A DNA stretch of 64,000 nucleotides from Spirosoma fluviale (GCA_945901025.1 CAMDJW010000003.1:1-64000); one strand, 5' to 3'; positions 25,884 through 35,657 are shown, counted from the first letter of the stretch. Notes: a model not told the origin generated them from the sequence alone. Numbers and translations: made by a program.

Positions 25884-27071
25884 TTAATAAGGGAAAGAAA
25901 TTTTTCCCATCGTCACCCAAGGCGAGTCACCTAGTCGGCGCACCTTGCTTGCCCCAGCATCCATCATGGTTTCGTTGGCCAATAAAGCAAATAAAACAGC
26001 TTCTTTGGCATCCATTGGGATGCCAATTTCTGAACTATTTCTTACCGGGATGTCGGGCAATAATGCTGAAATTCTTTGCATCAGCAATGGATTTTGACTT
26101 CCTCCTCCACTGACATAAATACTTGCGCTAGTCTCAGGCACATATTTTTTAATCGCCAACACAATAGATTCAGCCGTAAATTCAGTCAATGTTCGGATTA
26201 AATCCGTAGGGGTTAAGGTCCATTGGTTGGCCTGAATCAATGCTTCAACTTTCTCTAAATGGAAGTATTCCGGTCCGGTACTTTTTGGAAAATCTTCTTT
26301 GAAAAAATCCAAGTTCATTAACGCTTCTAATAATCCCGCATGCAATAACCCTTGTCTTCCCAAACGCGCATCTTTGTCATAAAAAAAACCAGGAAAATAG
26401 TTGCGAACACATGCGTCAATTAAGGTATTTCCTGGGCCAGTATCGGTTACAAGAATTGAATTTGGATCCTGATTGGCCGGTAAAAATGTGAAGTTGCCTA
26501 TCCCGCCGATATTCAAAAAGATACGATTTTCGCCTTTTTTAGAGAAGAGAAAATAATCACCATACATCGCTAGGGGAGCTCCTTCGCCTCCAGCTGCCAC
26601 ATGCTTTTGCCTAAAATCTGAGAGGGTAATAATGCCCGTTTTTAATGCGATATGATCCCCATCGCCTATTTGTAAGGTAGAATTCGGCTGGCTTCCCTTT
26701 CGCATAGGTCTGTGCATCACGGTCTGTCCATGCGAAGCGATCAAATCAATTTCTTCCGGTTTGATTCCCCAAGCTTGTAGCGCGCTCAAAATGAGTTCAG
26801 CGTGTTTGATCCCTATTTCAACGTTGAGTGTACTGAGGCTAGGAAAATGGATATGTTCTTTGGCAAATACGGCTTGAATGCTTTCTTTAAATTCGCTTGA
26901 ATAGGGAAGGGAGACAAAGTGTTTTAATTGAAATTTTGTACTTAAACCCGAACCCTCAAATTCACATAGCGCAATATCCAACCCGTCTAAGGAAGTCCCT
27001 GACATCAATCCCAAAATCATTCTTTTGGGTTTATTCGCAATCTGATAAAGGGCGTTAATTCCCGGATTCAT
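25884..27071 (-). CDS. anmK: Anhydro-N-acetylmuramic acid kinase
   Basis: AnmK cleaves and phosphorylates 1,6-anhydro-MurNAc to MurNAc-6-phosphate, recycling peptidoglycan fragments in the cytoplasm. The protein has 395 aa, slightly longer than the E. coli enzyme. The phosphate loop is ILGLMSGTSLDGLDIALCEF (about 20-38). Later blocks are DLIASHGQTVMHRP, TLQIGDGDHIA, FLNIGGIGNFTFLP, DTGPGNTLIDACVR and YVSGGGSQNPLLM. It leads an operon with the pseudouridine synthase. With glmS nearby it adds to the amino-sugar theme of this stretch. Confidence 0.96.
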   Translation of the reverse strand: MNPGINALYQIANKPKRMILGLMSGTSLDGLDIALCEFEGSGLSTKFQLKHFVSLPYSSEFKESIQAVFAKEHIHFPSLSTLNVEIGIKHAELILSALQAWGIKPEEIDLIASHGQTVMHRPMRKGSQPNSTLQIGDGDHIALKTGIITLSDFRQKHVAAGGEGAPLAMYGDYFLFSKKGENRIFLNIGGIGNFTFLPANQDPNSILVTDTGPGNTLIDACVRNYFPGFFYDKDARLGRQGLLHAGLLEALMNLDFFKEDFPKSTGPEYFHLEKVEALIQANQWTLTPTDLIRTLTEFTAESIVLAIKKYVPETSASIYVSGGGSQNPLLMQRISALLPDIPVRNSSEIGIPMDAKEAVLFALLANETMMDAGASKVRRLGDSPWVTMGKISFPY

Positions 27072-27120
27072 GGTCTTTTATTTTTTTATTTCAGCATCTA
27101 CTAATTTCAACCTAGCTGTC

Positions 27121-27152
27121 AGCTTTCCTAAATTTTACAATTTAGTAAAGCT
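27121..27152. repeat. Palindromic repeat, diverged variant
   Basis: AGCTTTCCTAAATT (27121-27134) pairs with AATTTAGTAAAGCT (27139-27152) with one mismatch. The outer AGCTTT and inner TAGTAAAGCT words match the repeats at 4408, 9873 and 13811. It lies between the divergent anmK and lhgO genes, flanked by CTAGCT and AGCTAG. Confidence 0.55.
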
Positions 27153-27286
27153 TAAGCTAGACACATAAGGAGCGTGGCAAAGCTACGAAAATTTAACCTT
27201 TTGGTATACCTAAAATATTCAGTCTCTTGATAATTTTATACCAAATCTCCCAACGAAATTCTGTATATTTACCCTCCAATAAATGA

Positions 27287-28495
27287 ATGATTCCAATGGC
27301 TTTAGATGTAATTATTGTAGGTGGAGGTATTGTAGGTTTAGCGACTGCGCATAGATTATTAGAATCTAAGCCAGAATTAAAAATCGCGCTTTTTGAAAAG
27401 GAAAACATGGTTTCCATGCACCAAACGGGGAATAATTCGGGTGTAATTCATTCGGGTTTGTATTATAAGCCGGGTTCCTTGAAGGCTAAAAATTGTATTG
27501 AGGGGTATCATCAACTGATTGAATATTGCCAAAAAGAAGACATACCTTTTGAGTTGACCGGAAAAATTGTGGTGGCAAGTTTTGAACATGAGCGAGGTGC
27601 TTTGGAGAATTTATATCAAAGGGGAATACAAAATGGATTGGGGGGATTGAAAAAACTAAGTTTGAGTGAAATGAGGGAGCATGAGCCTCATGTGACTGGT
27701 GTGGAAGGGATGTGGGTGCCTCAAACGGGAATTGTTGATTATAGGGCCGTGGCTGTGAAATTAGCCAATGGAATACAAATAAAAGGTTGCGAATTACATT
27801 TGGCCGAGCAGGTTGTGAACATCACCAAAGGCCTAACGTATTCGATTGTGGAGACAACTAAGTCGACCTACGAAGCCAAATTAATTATTAATTGCGCCGG
27901 GCTTTATTCCGATAAAGTGGCTCAATGGACTCAGAAGGAACCATTGGATGTACGTATTGTTCCTTTTAGAGGAGAGTATTTTAAGTTGAAGCCCGACAAA
28001 GAATATTTGGTTAAAAACTTAATTTATCCAGTGCCGGATCCTAATTTTCCATTTTTAGGGGTTCATTTTACACGTATGATGAAAGGTGGCGTGGAGGCGG
28101 GGCCTAATGCCGTTTTGGCATTTAAGAAGGAAGGGTATAAAAAATTGGGTATTGATTTTAAGGAGCTTTGGGATACTTTAACATGGCCTGGTTTTCAGAA
28201 GGTGGCTACCAAATACTGGGAAACGGGTCTAGGTGAAATGTATCGAAGCTTTTCGAAAGAAGCATTTACCAAAGCACTCCAAGTATTAATTCCTGAAATT
28301 AAAATGACGGATTTGGTGGAAGGGGGAGCGGGTGTGCGTGCGCAGGCATGCGATCGAAGCGGCGGTTTATTAGATGATTTCTCCATTGTGGAAGATCCAA
28401 AAGTGATCAATATTTTAAATGCGCCAAGTCCTGCGGCCACATCTTCGTTGTCGATTGGTAAAACGGTGGCTGAAATGGCATTGACTAGGTTTTAA
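27287..28495 (+). CDS. lhgO: L-2-hydroxyglutarate oxidase
   Basis: This FAD enzyme of the DAO superfamily oxidises L-2-hydroxyglutarate to 2-oxoglutarate and feeds electrons to the membrane quinone pool. It has 402 aa. The FAD site is DVIIVGGGIVGLATAHRLLE, followed by HQTGNNSGVIHSGLYYKPGSLKA, which is highly characteristic of LhgO. Further matches are RIVPFRGEYFKL, YPVPDPNFPFLGVHFTRMM, GPNAVLAFKKEGY and the C-terminal GGAGVRAQACDRSG. An ATG three codons downstream (27296) is an alternative. It is followed after about 15 bases by a tandem repeat and then the ABC transporter. Confidence 0.94.
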   Translation: MIPMALDVIIVGGGIVGLATAHRLLESKPELKIALFEKENMVSMHQTGNNSGVIHSGLYYKPGSLKAKNCIEGYHQLIEYCQKEDIPFELTGKIVVASFEHERGALENLYQRGIQNGLGGLKKLSLSEMREHEPHVTGVEGMWVPQTGIVDYRAVAVKLANGIQIKGCELHLAEQVVNITKGLTYSIVETTKSTYEAKLIINCAGLYSDKVAQWTQKEPLDVRIVPFRGEYFKLKPDKEYLVKNLIYPVPDPNFPFLGVHFTRMMKGGVEAGPNAVLAFKKEGYKKLGIDFKELWDTLTWPGFQKVATKYWETGLGEMYRSFSKEAFTKALQVLIPEIKMTDLVEGGAGVRAQACDRSGGLLDDFSIVEDPKVINILNAPSPAATSSLSIGKTVAEMALTRF

Positions 28496-28507
28496 TTTGA
28501 GGGTAAA

Positions 28508-28593
28508 GTCGCGAGGTATCGCGTCTCTACGAATATTTAGCCGCGAGGTATCGCGTCTCTACGATTATTAGCCGCGAGGTATCGCGTCTCTAC
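28508..28593. repeat. Three tandem palindrome-bearing repeats
   Basis: Three copies of a 21-nt unit, CGCGAGGTATCGCG followed by TCTCTAC, start at 28510, 28542 and 28573 (periods 32 and 31). Copies are identical over the unit and are joined by short AT-rich spacers containing TTAGC. CGCGA and TCGCG in each unit form a small stem over GGTA. The last unit ends five bases before the ABC transporter ATG, so the repeat array forms nearly its whole leader. Confidence 0.9.
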
Positions 28594-28598
28594 AAAAT

Positions 28599-30359
28599 AT
28601 GAAATTATTATTTACCTATTTACAGCATTACCGTTGGCGCGTCATGGCGGCACTCGCACTTGCGGCTACTAATCAGATTTTCTCTTTGATGGATCCTTAT
28701 ATTTTCAGAAGGATCATCGACGATGTCGCTGCTGTTTATCGGTCAGATACCCATACCATGGACCAATTTATTGCAGCTATTTGGCCGTTAGCTTTAGCTT
28801 CTGTGGGTGTTGCTTTTGTGAGTCGGGTAGCTAAAAATTTCCAAGATTACATGATTAATACCGTGACCCAAAAGGTGGGGGCTAATCTGTATTCGGATGG
28901 AATCAGACACTCTCTGGAGCTACCTTATGAGACTTTTGAGGACCAGCGATCTGGAGAAACATTGGGTAAGCTTCAAAAAGTGCGAACCGATGTGGAGAAG
29001 TTAATCACCCTGGGGATTAACATTTTATTCCAGTCGGTGATTGCGCTCGTCTTCATCTCGGTTTATGCCTTTTCAGTGCATTGGATGGTGATGCCCTTGT
29101 TTTTAGTTACGGGTCCTTTGATTGGTTATGTGTCTTCCGTTTTAAGTAAGAAAATCAAAGTCATTCAGATCCAAATTGTGAAGGAATCTACGGGTTTGGC
29201 GGGTTCCACGACCGAGTCGTTAAGAAATATCGAGTTGGTGAAGTCGCTAGGATTGGCCGAGCAGGAGATAAGCCAATTGAATGCCACGACCGATAAGATT
29301 TTAAAATTGGAATTGAAAAAGGTGCGCTATGTTCGTTCTATGGCATTTGTGCAGGGGACTTGTGTCAATTTACTAAGGATGTTGATGGTGGTGGTTTTGA
29401 TTTATTTGATCTATCAAGGTAAGATTACGATAGGCCAATTTTACTCCTTAAATATTTATTCCTTCTTCCTCTTCAATCCTTTGCAAGAAATTGGAAATGT
29501 GGTCAATACATATCGGGAAGCAGAGGTTTCTTTGCAAAATTTTGAACAGATTTTAGCTATTCCTACGGAGCGTAAACCTGAAAATCCTATATTGATTAAG
29601 CAGATAGACCGACTAGCCTTTGACAAAGTTTCGTTCCAGCATCAATCAGCGACGACTTCTGCTTTGAATGAGATTAGCTTTGAAGTCAAGGGGGGTGAAA
29701 CGATTGCTTTTGTCGGTCCATCAGGGGCCGGTAAATCCACTTTAGTCAAGTTATTGGTGGGTTTATACCGTCCTAAACAAGGCCAAGTTTTCTACAATGG
29801 AGAATCTGGGGATGCGATTGATTTTGACCAATTGAGAAAAAAGATTGGTTTTGTGACTCAGGATACCCAACTATTCTCAGGGTCCATCCGAGAGAATTTA
29901 TTATTTGTCAATCCAGATGCGACCGACGAGCAATGTATGTCGGTGCTAGAAAAGGCAGCTTGTCAAAGCTTGCTAGCGAGAGCCGACAAAGGATTAGACA
30001 CGATGATAGGCGAGGGTGGTGTAAAAGTCTCTGGTGGTGAAAAACAAAGATTGAGTATTGCTAGAGCCTTATTAAGGGATCCGAATTTATTGGTTTTTGA
30101 CGAAGCGACTTCCTCATTAGATTCGTTGACCGAGGAGGAAATCTCAGAAACAATCAGATCCGTTTCACAAGCTTCTGCGCATTTAACCATTTTGATAGCG
30201 CACCGTTTGTCGACGATCATGCACGCGACTAGGATTTACGTGTTGGAAAAAGGCCGCATCGTGGAGCAGGGGAATCACGAAAGTTTGCTCGAGGTCAAGG
30301 GTTTGTATTATGCGATGTGGCGCCAACAAGTTGGAGAGAATAAACCGGTGATCATTTAA
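28599..30359 (+). CDS. ABC transporter, fused permease and ATPase (exporter type)
   Basis: This half-transporter of 586 aa would act as a dimer in the inner membrane, like MsbA or multidrug exporters. Residues 1-310 hold six transmembrane helices with the loop VGANLYSDGIRHSLELPYETFED. The ATPase part has Walker A GPSGAGKST, Q-loop FVTQDTQLFSGSIRENL, signature VSGGEKQR, Walker B LLVFDEATSSLD and the H-loop IAHRLST. All catalytic motifs are complete. The cargo is unknown; lipid, glycan or drug are all possible. The gene is preceded by tandem repeats that replace a normal leader, and it is probably not in an operon with ilvD. Confidence 0.93.
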   Translation: MKLLFTYLQHYRWRVMAALALAATNQIFSLMDPYIFRRIIDDVAAVYRSDTHTMDQFIAAIWPLALASVGVAFVSRVAKNFQDYMINTVTQKVGANLYSDGIRHSLELPYETFEDQRSGETLGKLQKVRTDVEKLITLGINILFQSVIALVFISVYAFSVHWMVMPLFLVTGPLIGYVSSVLSKKIKVIQIQIVKESTGLAGSTTESLRNIELVKSLGLAEQEISQLNATTDKILKLELKKVRYVRSMAFVQGTCVNLLRMLMVVVLIYLIYQGKITIGQFYSLNIYSFFLFNPLQEIGNVVNTYREAEVSLQNFEQILAIPTERKPENPILIKQIDRLAFDKVSFQHQSATTSALNEISFEVKGGETIAFVGPSGAGKSTLVKLLVGLYRPKQGQVFYNGESGDAIDFDQLRKKIGFVTQDTQLFSGSIRENLLFVNPDATDEQCMSVLEKAACQSLLARADKGLDTMIGEGGVKVSGGEKQRLSIARALLRDPNLLVFDEATSSLDSLTEEEISETIRSVSQASAHLTILIAHRLSTIMHATRIYVLEKGRIVEQGNHESLLEVKGLYYAMWRQQVGENKPVII

Positions 30360-30480
30360 CGTTTTAACTATAATTTATTTTGTTAATCCTTGATTAGCCA
30401 TATATTCTTTGGTAAAATTAAAGGAAGAACAAATTGCTTTACCTATATTTGTAATTTGGAAAAATTTGATCATTAGCCTT

Positions 30481-32157
30481 ATGTCATTAAATAAATTCTC
30501 TCGAACACTTACGCAAGAAATCACAAACCCAGCAGCAAAAGCGATGCTTTATGGCATTGGTTTGACTTCTGAAGACATGAATAAAGCCCAAATCGGTATT
30601 GCAAGCACAGGTTATGAAGGTAATCCTTGTAATATGCATTTGAATGGTCTTTCAGTTCATGTAAAAAAGGGAATTCAAGAAAATGGGATGGTTGGTCTTA
30701 TTTTTCATACGATCGGGGTTTCAGATGGAATGACGAATGGCAATGATGGAATGAGTTATTCACTTCCTTCAAGGGATATTATTGCGGATTCGATCGAAAA
30801 TGTGGTGGGTGCGCAATGGTACGATGGTGTGATTGCCGTGGTGGGTTGTGATAAAAATATGCCGGGTGCTATGATGGCTTTGGCTAGATTAAACCGACCG
30901 GGGATGTTGGTTTACGGGGGTACAATTCGTTCAGGAATGTACAAAGGAGAAAAATTGGATATTGTTTCGGCTTTTGAGGCCCTAGGTAAAAAATATGCGG
31001 GTACCATCTCTGATGAAGATTATGAGGGGGTCATTCGTAATTCGATACCGGGAGCAGGAGCTTGCGGAGGTATGTATACGGCTAATACCATGGCTTCTTC
31101 TATGGAGGCAATGGGTTTAGTTTTGCCTAATTCTTCTTCCTATCCGGCCACGCATGAAGGGAAAAAAGAAGAGTGTTTAGCGATCGGTGCGGCGATGAAA
31201 GTATTGCTGGAAAAAAATATTTGTCCTAGAGATATTATGAACCGACATGCATTTGAAAATGCCATGACGGTTGTGATGGCCTTAGGAGGTTCAACCAATG
31301 CGGTTTTGCATTATTTAGCGATTGCTCATTCTGCTGGCGTATCCTTTACTATGAAGGATATTCAAGATATTTCGGATCGCACGCCATTGATTGCTGATTT
31401 AAAACCTTCCGGAAAATATTACATGGAGGATGTGTTGGCGATCGGCGGAATGCCAGCCATATTGAAATATTTGTGGCAAAAAGGATTTTTACATGGTGAG
31501 TGTTTGACTGTGACAGGAAAGACCATGGCTGAAAATTTGGCGGAGGCTCCTGATTTGAATTTTGACACGCAGAAAATCATACATCCAATCGAGCAGCCAT
31601 TAAAACCGACGGGGCACATTCAAATATTGTATGGTAATTTGGCCACAGAAGGTGCGGTAGCTAAAATTACTGGAAAAGAGGGGGAGCGTTTTGAGGGATT
31701 AGCTAAAGTATGTAATCGGGAAGAAGAAGTGATGGAGTATTTGTCAAAAGGGGAAATTAAAGCGGGCCATGTGGTTGTCATCAGGAATGAGGGGCCTAAA
31801 GGAGGACCTGGGATGCCAGAGATGTTGAAGCCAACATCAGCTTTGATGGGTGCTGGTTTGGGAAATAGTGTGGCAATGATTACTGATGGACGTTTTTCTG
31901 GAGGTACTCATGGATTTGTGGTAGGTCATGTCACGCCTGAAGCGTTCGATGGTGGTAATATAGGGCTTGTTCAAGACGGTGATAAAATCACGATAGACGC
32001 CGTAGATAATAAAATTATCTTGCATGTCTCGGATGAGGAGTTGGCTGAAAGGCGTAAATTATGGAAGCCAATTGTTTCTCCACACACTTCCGGGGTATTG
32101 CGCAAGTATATTAAAAATGTGGCTTCGGCTAGCTTAGGATGTGTCACTGATTTGTAA
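30481..32157 (+). CDS. ilvD: Dihydroxy-acid dehydratase
   Basis: IlvD dehydrates 2,3-dihydroxy acids to the 2-keto acid precursors of valine and isoleucine. From the ATG at 30481 it has 558 aa, the normal length; a TTG 72 bases upstream is rejected. The three iron-sulfur cysteines are Cys50 (GNPC), Cys123 (GCDKNMPG) and Cys195 ([12 protein letters not shown]), the spacing of the IlvD/Edd family. The C-terminal [21 protein letters not shown] also fits. It opens the ilvDBNC cluster. A TATATTTG (30444-30451) 29 bases before the ATG could be a -7 box, but no matching TTG lies at the right distance. Confidence 0.97.
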   Translation: MSLNKFSRTLTQEITNPAAKAMLYGIGLTSEDMNKAQIGIASTGYEGNPCNMHLNGLSVHVKKGIQENGMVGLIFHTIGVSDGMTNGNDGMSYSLPSRDIIADSIENVVGAQWYDGVIAVVGCDKNMPGAMMALARLNRPGMLVYGGTIRSGMYKGEKLDIVSAFEALGKKYAGTISDEDYEGVIRNSIPGAGACGGMYTANTMASSMEAMGLVLPNSSSYPATHEGKKEECLAIGAAMKVLLEKNICPRDIMNRHAFENAMTVVMALGGSTNAVLHYLAIAHSAGVSFTMKDIQDISDRTPLIADLKPSGKYYMEDVLAIGGMPAILKYLWQKGFLHGECLTVTGKTMAENLAEAPDLNFDTQKIIHPIEQPLKPTGHIQILYGNLATEGAVAKITGKEGERFEGLAKVCNREEEVMEYLSKGEIKAGHVVVIRNEGPKGGPGMPEMLKPTSALMGAGLGNSVAMITDGRFSGGTHGFVVGHVTPEAFDGGNIGLVQDGDKITIDAVDNKIILHVSDEELAERRKLWKPIVSPHTSGVLRKYIKNVASASLGCVTDL

Positions 32158-32185
32158 AAATTTTCGATTTAGGTTTTTTTCTAAA

Positions 32186-32213
32186 TTTTGAAGACTTAAA
32201 TTAGCCATTCGAT
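32186..32213 (+). promoter_or_regulatory. Shared leader element upstream of ilvB
   Basis: TTTTGAAGACTTAAAT (32186-32201), eight bases, then CGAT (32210-32213), 29 bases before the ilvB ATG. The same 16-mer, the same 8-base gap and the same CGAT lie in front of pyk at 53188-53215. It may be a promoter of an alternative sigma factor or a regulator site. No factor can be named. Confidence 0.4.
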
Positions 32214-32242
32214 TATATTTTAAAATAAAATTCTGATTAAAC

Positions 32243-33985
32243 ATGGGACAAACCCAAACCAAAACTGCTGAATCAAACCAACCCGAACAAAAGAAATTTT
32301 TGTCGGGCGCTCAGGCCATCATGCAGTCACTGGTTGAGCAGGGGGTAGACACCATTTTTGGATATCCGGGTGGCGCCATTATGCCAACTTATGATGCGCT
32401 TTTTGATTATCAGGATCGTTTAAAACATATATTAGTTCGCCACGAACAAGGGGCTGGACATGCGGCGCAAGGATATGCACGTATGTTGAATAAAGCCGGT
32501 GTTTGTCTCGTTACCTCAGGTCCGGGAGCCACGAATTTAATTACGCCTATTGCAGATGCGATGTTAGATTCTACCCCATTGGTCTGCATTGTAGGCCAAG
32601 TAAAAGCTAATTTGTTGGGCACAGACGCATTTCAAGAATGTGATGTGATCGGGATGTCGATGCCGGTGACGAAGTGGAATTATCAGGTAGTTGATGCCAA
32701 CGAGATTCCTGAAATAATAGCTAAAGCATTTTACATTGCGGAAACTGGCCGACCAGGACCCGTTTTGATTGACATAACACGTACGGCACAAACTGATTTA
32801 ATGACGATTCCATATCAGTATAAATTGTGCAAAACGTTAATTTCGTATAAGCCTCGTGTGGAGCCTAAGGCTGAGCATGTGGAGGCTGCGGCTAAATTAA
32901 TTAATGCGGCCAAACGTCCTTATATTTTAGCCGGGCATGGAATTTTAATTTCGGGTGCGGAAAAAGAATTAAATGAGTTTGTTGATAAAACTGGCATACC
33001 AGTAGCTACGACGCTTTTAGGAATGTCGGCGATGGATGCGGATCACCCTCTTTTTGTTGGTTGGCCTGGCATGCATGGAAACTATGGAGCGAACGTCCTA
33101 ACCAACTCTTGCGATTTATTGATTGCGATTGGAATGCGATTTGATGATCGAATCACGGGAGATTTGTCGACCTACGCCAAACAGGCCAAAGTAATTCACA
33201 TTGAAATAGATCCGAGTGAGGTAGATAAAAACGTGAAAGCGGATGCGCCAGTGGTGGGGGATGCGAAAGCAGCATTGAAAGCATTATTGCCTTTGGTTAA
33301 AAAGGCAGACCATTCAGCGTGGCGTGCTGAATTTAAAAAATACGATGATGAAGAGTACGATAAGATAACGAAGAAGGATTTGTTCCATGAAGGAAATCAG
33401 ATCAAGATGGGTGAGGCGGTTGCATTGTTATCAAATAAAACGAAGGGAGAGGCTGTGGTTGTGACCGATGTAGGTCAGCATCAGATGATTACGAATCGGT
33501 ACTATCGATTCAAAAAGCAAAATTCAATCGTCACCTCTGGGGGTGCGGGTACCATGGGATTTGCCTTACCGGCTGCCTTTGGGGCTAAAGTAGCGGTTCC
33601 TCATCGGGAAGTTGTGGCTGTCATCGGAGATGGCGGTTTTCAAATGACTTTGCAGGAATTGGGTACGATTGCACAAAGTGGTCTTCCCGTTAAAATTATC
33701 ATTTTAAATAATAATTTCTTGGGAATGGTTCGTCAGTGGCAACAGTTGTTTTTTGACAATCGCTATTCCTTTGTAGAATTACAAAATCCGGATTTTATTA
33801 CAATTGCCAAGGGTTTTGGTATAAATGGTCATAAAGTAAGTGACCGAAGTTTATTGAGTGAATCTTTAGATACATTATTGAGCTCTGATAAGCCCTATTT
33901 ATTGGAAATTGTTTGTGAAAAAGAAGAAAATGTATTTCCAATGGTTCCTGCGGGAGGTTGCGTAACGAGTATAAGGCTAGAGTAA
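32243..33985 (+). CDS. ilvB: Acetolactate synthase, large (catalytic) subunit
   Basis: This thiamine-diphosphate enzyme condenses pyruvate with pyruvate or 2-oxobutyrate, the first common step of branched-chain amino acid synthesis. It has 580 aa. Domains in order are the pyrimidine-binding domain with GVDTIFGYPGGAIMPTYDAL and RHEQGAGHAAQGYAR (catalytic Glu), the central domain (about 200-340), and the TPP-binding domain with GDGGFQMTLQELGTIAQ and LNNNFLGMVRQWQ. The regulatory subunit gene begins 3 bases after its stop, so the two are translated together. An 85-base gap after ilvD holds its own leader element. Confidence 0.97.
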   Translation: MGQTQTKTAESNQPEQKKFLSGAQAIMQSLVEQGVDTIFGYPGGAIMPTYDALFDYQDRLKHILVRHEQGAGHAAQGYARMLNKAGVCLVTSGPGATNLITPIADAMLDSTPLVCIVGQVKANLLGTDAFQECDVIGMSMPVTKWNYQVVDANEIPEIIAKAFYIAETGRPGPVLIDITRTAQTDLMTIPYQYKLCKTLISYKPRVEPKAEHVEAAAKLINAAKRPYILAGHGILISGAEKELNEFVDKTGIPVATTLLGMSAMDADHPLFVGWPGMHGNYGANVLTNSCDLLIAIGMRFDDRITGDLSTYAKQAKVIHIEIDPSEVDKNVKADAPVVGDAKAALKALLPLVKKADHSAWRAEFKKYDDEEYDKITKKDLFHEGNQIKMGEAVALLSNKTKGEAVVVTDVGQHQMITNRYYRFKKQNSIVTSGGAGTMGFALPAAFGAKVAVPHREVVAVIGDGGFQMTLQELGTIAQSGLPVKIIILNNNFLGMVRQWQQLFFDNRYSFVELQNPDFITIAKGFGINGHKVSDRSLLSESLDTLLSSDKPYLLEIVCEKEENVFPMVPAGGCVTSIRLE

Positions 33986-33988
33986 AAT

Positions 33989-34525
33989 ATGTTGACAAAT
34001 TATACGATTTCAGTTTTTACGACAAATACGGTGGGTTTATTAAACCGAATCACGATTATCTTTACGCGCCGTCGGATTAATATTGAATGCTTAACTGTTT
34101 CTGAGACAGAGCGAAAAGGGGTATCCCGATTTACCATTGTCATTCGAAATGAAAGCCGTGAATTTGTTGAAAAGTTAGTTAGACAAATACGAAAAATTAC
34201 GGATGTATTAGCCGTTTTTGGGTATTTGGATGACGAAATCGTATTTAATGAGATTGCCTTATTTAAGATCTCGACACCTTTGGGAAGTGAACCTTTGGAT
34301 GTTAAAACGATCAATTTAGATTGGAATGCGAAAGTGGTTCATTGGGGTTTGGAATATGTGGTGGTAGAAAAAAATGGGACAGAAGAAGAAATCAACGAGT
34401 TTTATTCCTACATGAAAAATTGGGAAATTTTAGAATATGTTAAGTCGGGGAGAGTGGCCGTGGGAAAAACGGAGAAAGGCTTAGTTGAGTTTTTACCTGA
34501 AGAAGGTAATTGGGAAATTGTATAA
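33989..34525 (+). CDS. ilvN: Acetolactate synthase, small (regulatory) subunit
   Basis: This 178-aa regulatory partner of IlvB is of the type that binds valine. The N-terminal ACT domain is YTISVFTTNTVGLLNRITIIFTRRRINIECLTVSETE (residues 4-40), followed by FTIVIRNESREFVEKLVRQIRKITDVLAVFGY. The C-terminal domain typical of Bacteroidota small subunits is present (about 90-178). It starts 3 bases after ilvB. It is the only ACT domain I found in the branched-chain cluster, so end-product control may act mainly at this step. Confidence 0.93.
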   Translation: MLTNYTISVFTTNTVGLLNRITIIFTRRRINIECLTVSETERKGVSRFTIVIRNESREFVEKLVRQIRKITDVLAVFGYLDDEIVFNEIALFKISTPLGSEPLDVKTINLDWNAKVVHWGLEYVVVEKNGTEEEINEFYSYMKNWEILEYVKSGRVAVGKTEKGLVEFLPEEGNWEIV

Positions 34526-34558
34526 AATGAAAGAATAATAAATTAAACAAGAATTAAA

Positions 34559-35602
34559 ATGGCAAAGATTAATTTCGGAGGTGTTGTAGAAGACGTAGTT
34601 ACTAGAGAAGAGTTTCCATTAGAGAAAGCTAGACAAGTATTATCAGATCAGACCATTGCGGTGATTGGATATGGAGTACAAGGTCCGGGCCAAGCATTAA
34701 ACATGAAGGACAATGGCCTTAATGTCATTGTAGGTCAAAGAAAAGGAAAAACCTATGACAAGGCCGTTGCTGATGGCTGGGTTCCAGGGGTAACCTTATT
34801 TGAAATTGAGGAGGCATTAGAAAAAGGTACGATTATTTGTTACCTATTATCAGATGCAGCTCAAATTGAATTGTGGCCTACAGTGAAGAAATATTTGACG
34901 GCTGGAAAGTCGCTTTATTTCTCTCATGGCTTTGGAATTACTTACAAAGAGAAAACCGGTATTATCCCTCCAGCAGATGTGGATGTGTTTTTAGCTGCGC
35001 CTAAAGGTTCAGGTACTTCTCTTCGTCGTATGTTTGTGGCAGGGAAAGGATTGAATTCTTCTTTTGCTATCTACCAAGATGCGACTGGAAAGGCACGTGA
35101 AAAGTGTATCGCCATGGCGATTGGTGTAGGTTCAGGCTATTTGTTTGAAACTGATTTTTACAAAGAAGTAACGTCAGATTTAACAGGTGAGCGTGGTACT
35201 TTGATGGGCGCAATCCAAGGAATTTTTGCAGCTCAATACGAAGTATTAAGAGCTAATGGCCATTCTCCTTCAGAAGCATTCAATGAAACGGTGGAGGAAT
35301 TAACACAATCTTTGATGCCTTTAGTGGCAGAGAATGGAATGGATTGGATGTATGCCAACTGCTCAACGACGGCTCAAAGGGGTGCTTTGGATTGGTGGAG
35401 ACCATTCCGTGATGCGACTAAGCCTGTTTTTGAAAAATTATATAATTCAGTGAAGACACAAGCGGAGGCTGCACGTTCGATTGATTTGAATTCTCAACCT
35501 GATTATCGGGTTAAATTGGAAGCCGAATTAACTGAAATGCGTGAGTCTGAAATGTGGAGAGCGGGAGCTGCTGTACGTAGCTTGCGCCCTGAAAACAACT
35601 AA
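34559..35602 (+). CDS. ilvC: Ketol-acid reductoisomerase
   Basis: IlvC isomerises and reduces acetolactate or acetohydroxybutyrate with NADPH and magnesium. It has 347 aa, a class I length. The Rossmann start is TIAVIGYGVQGPGQALNMKDNG (about 31-51), with VGQRKGKTY as the cofactor-phosphate loop. GYGVQGPGQ replaces the commoner GYGSQGHA, as in the Bacteroidota and fungal branch. The helical domain carries DLTGERGTLMGAIQGIFAAQYE with the metal-binding Asp and Glu residues. It follows ilvN after 33 bases and ends the transcript at the terminator 35658-35688. Confidence 0.96.
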   Translation: MAKINFGGVVEDVVTREEFPLEKARQVLSDQTIAVIGYGVQGPGQALNMKDNGLNVIVGQRKGKTYDKAVADGWVPGVTLFEIEEALEKGTIICYLLSDAAQIELWPTVKKYLTAGKSLYFSHGFGITYKEKTGIIPPADVDVFLAAPKGSGTSLRRMFVAGKGLNSSFAIYQDATGKAREKCIAMAIGVGSGYLFETDFYKEVTSDLTGERGTLMGAIQGIFAAQYEVLRANGHSPSEAFNETVEELTQSLMPLVAENGMDWMYANCSTTAQRGALDWWRPFRDATKPVFEKLYNSVKTQAEAARSIDLNSQPDYRVKLEAELTEMRESEMWRAGAAVRSLRPENN

Positions 35603-35657
35603 TTATAAGTGATTTATTGCAAATGTTCTTTGCAACAAATTTATTTAAGGAATATGG

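Noticed and set aside
28508-28593. CRISPR array
   Set aside because: Only three units with nearly identical, 10-11-base AT-rich spacers; no spacer diversity and no cas genes.
30409-30480. N-terminal extension of ilvD from a TTG
   Set aside because: IlvD homologues start at MSLNKFSR-like sequence and the ATG at 30481 gives the usual length; the extension overlaps the likely promoter.
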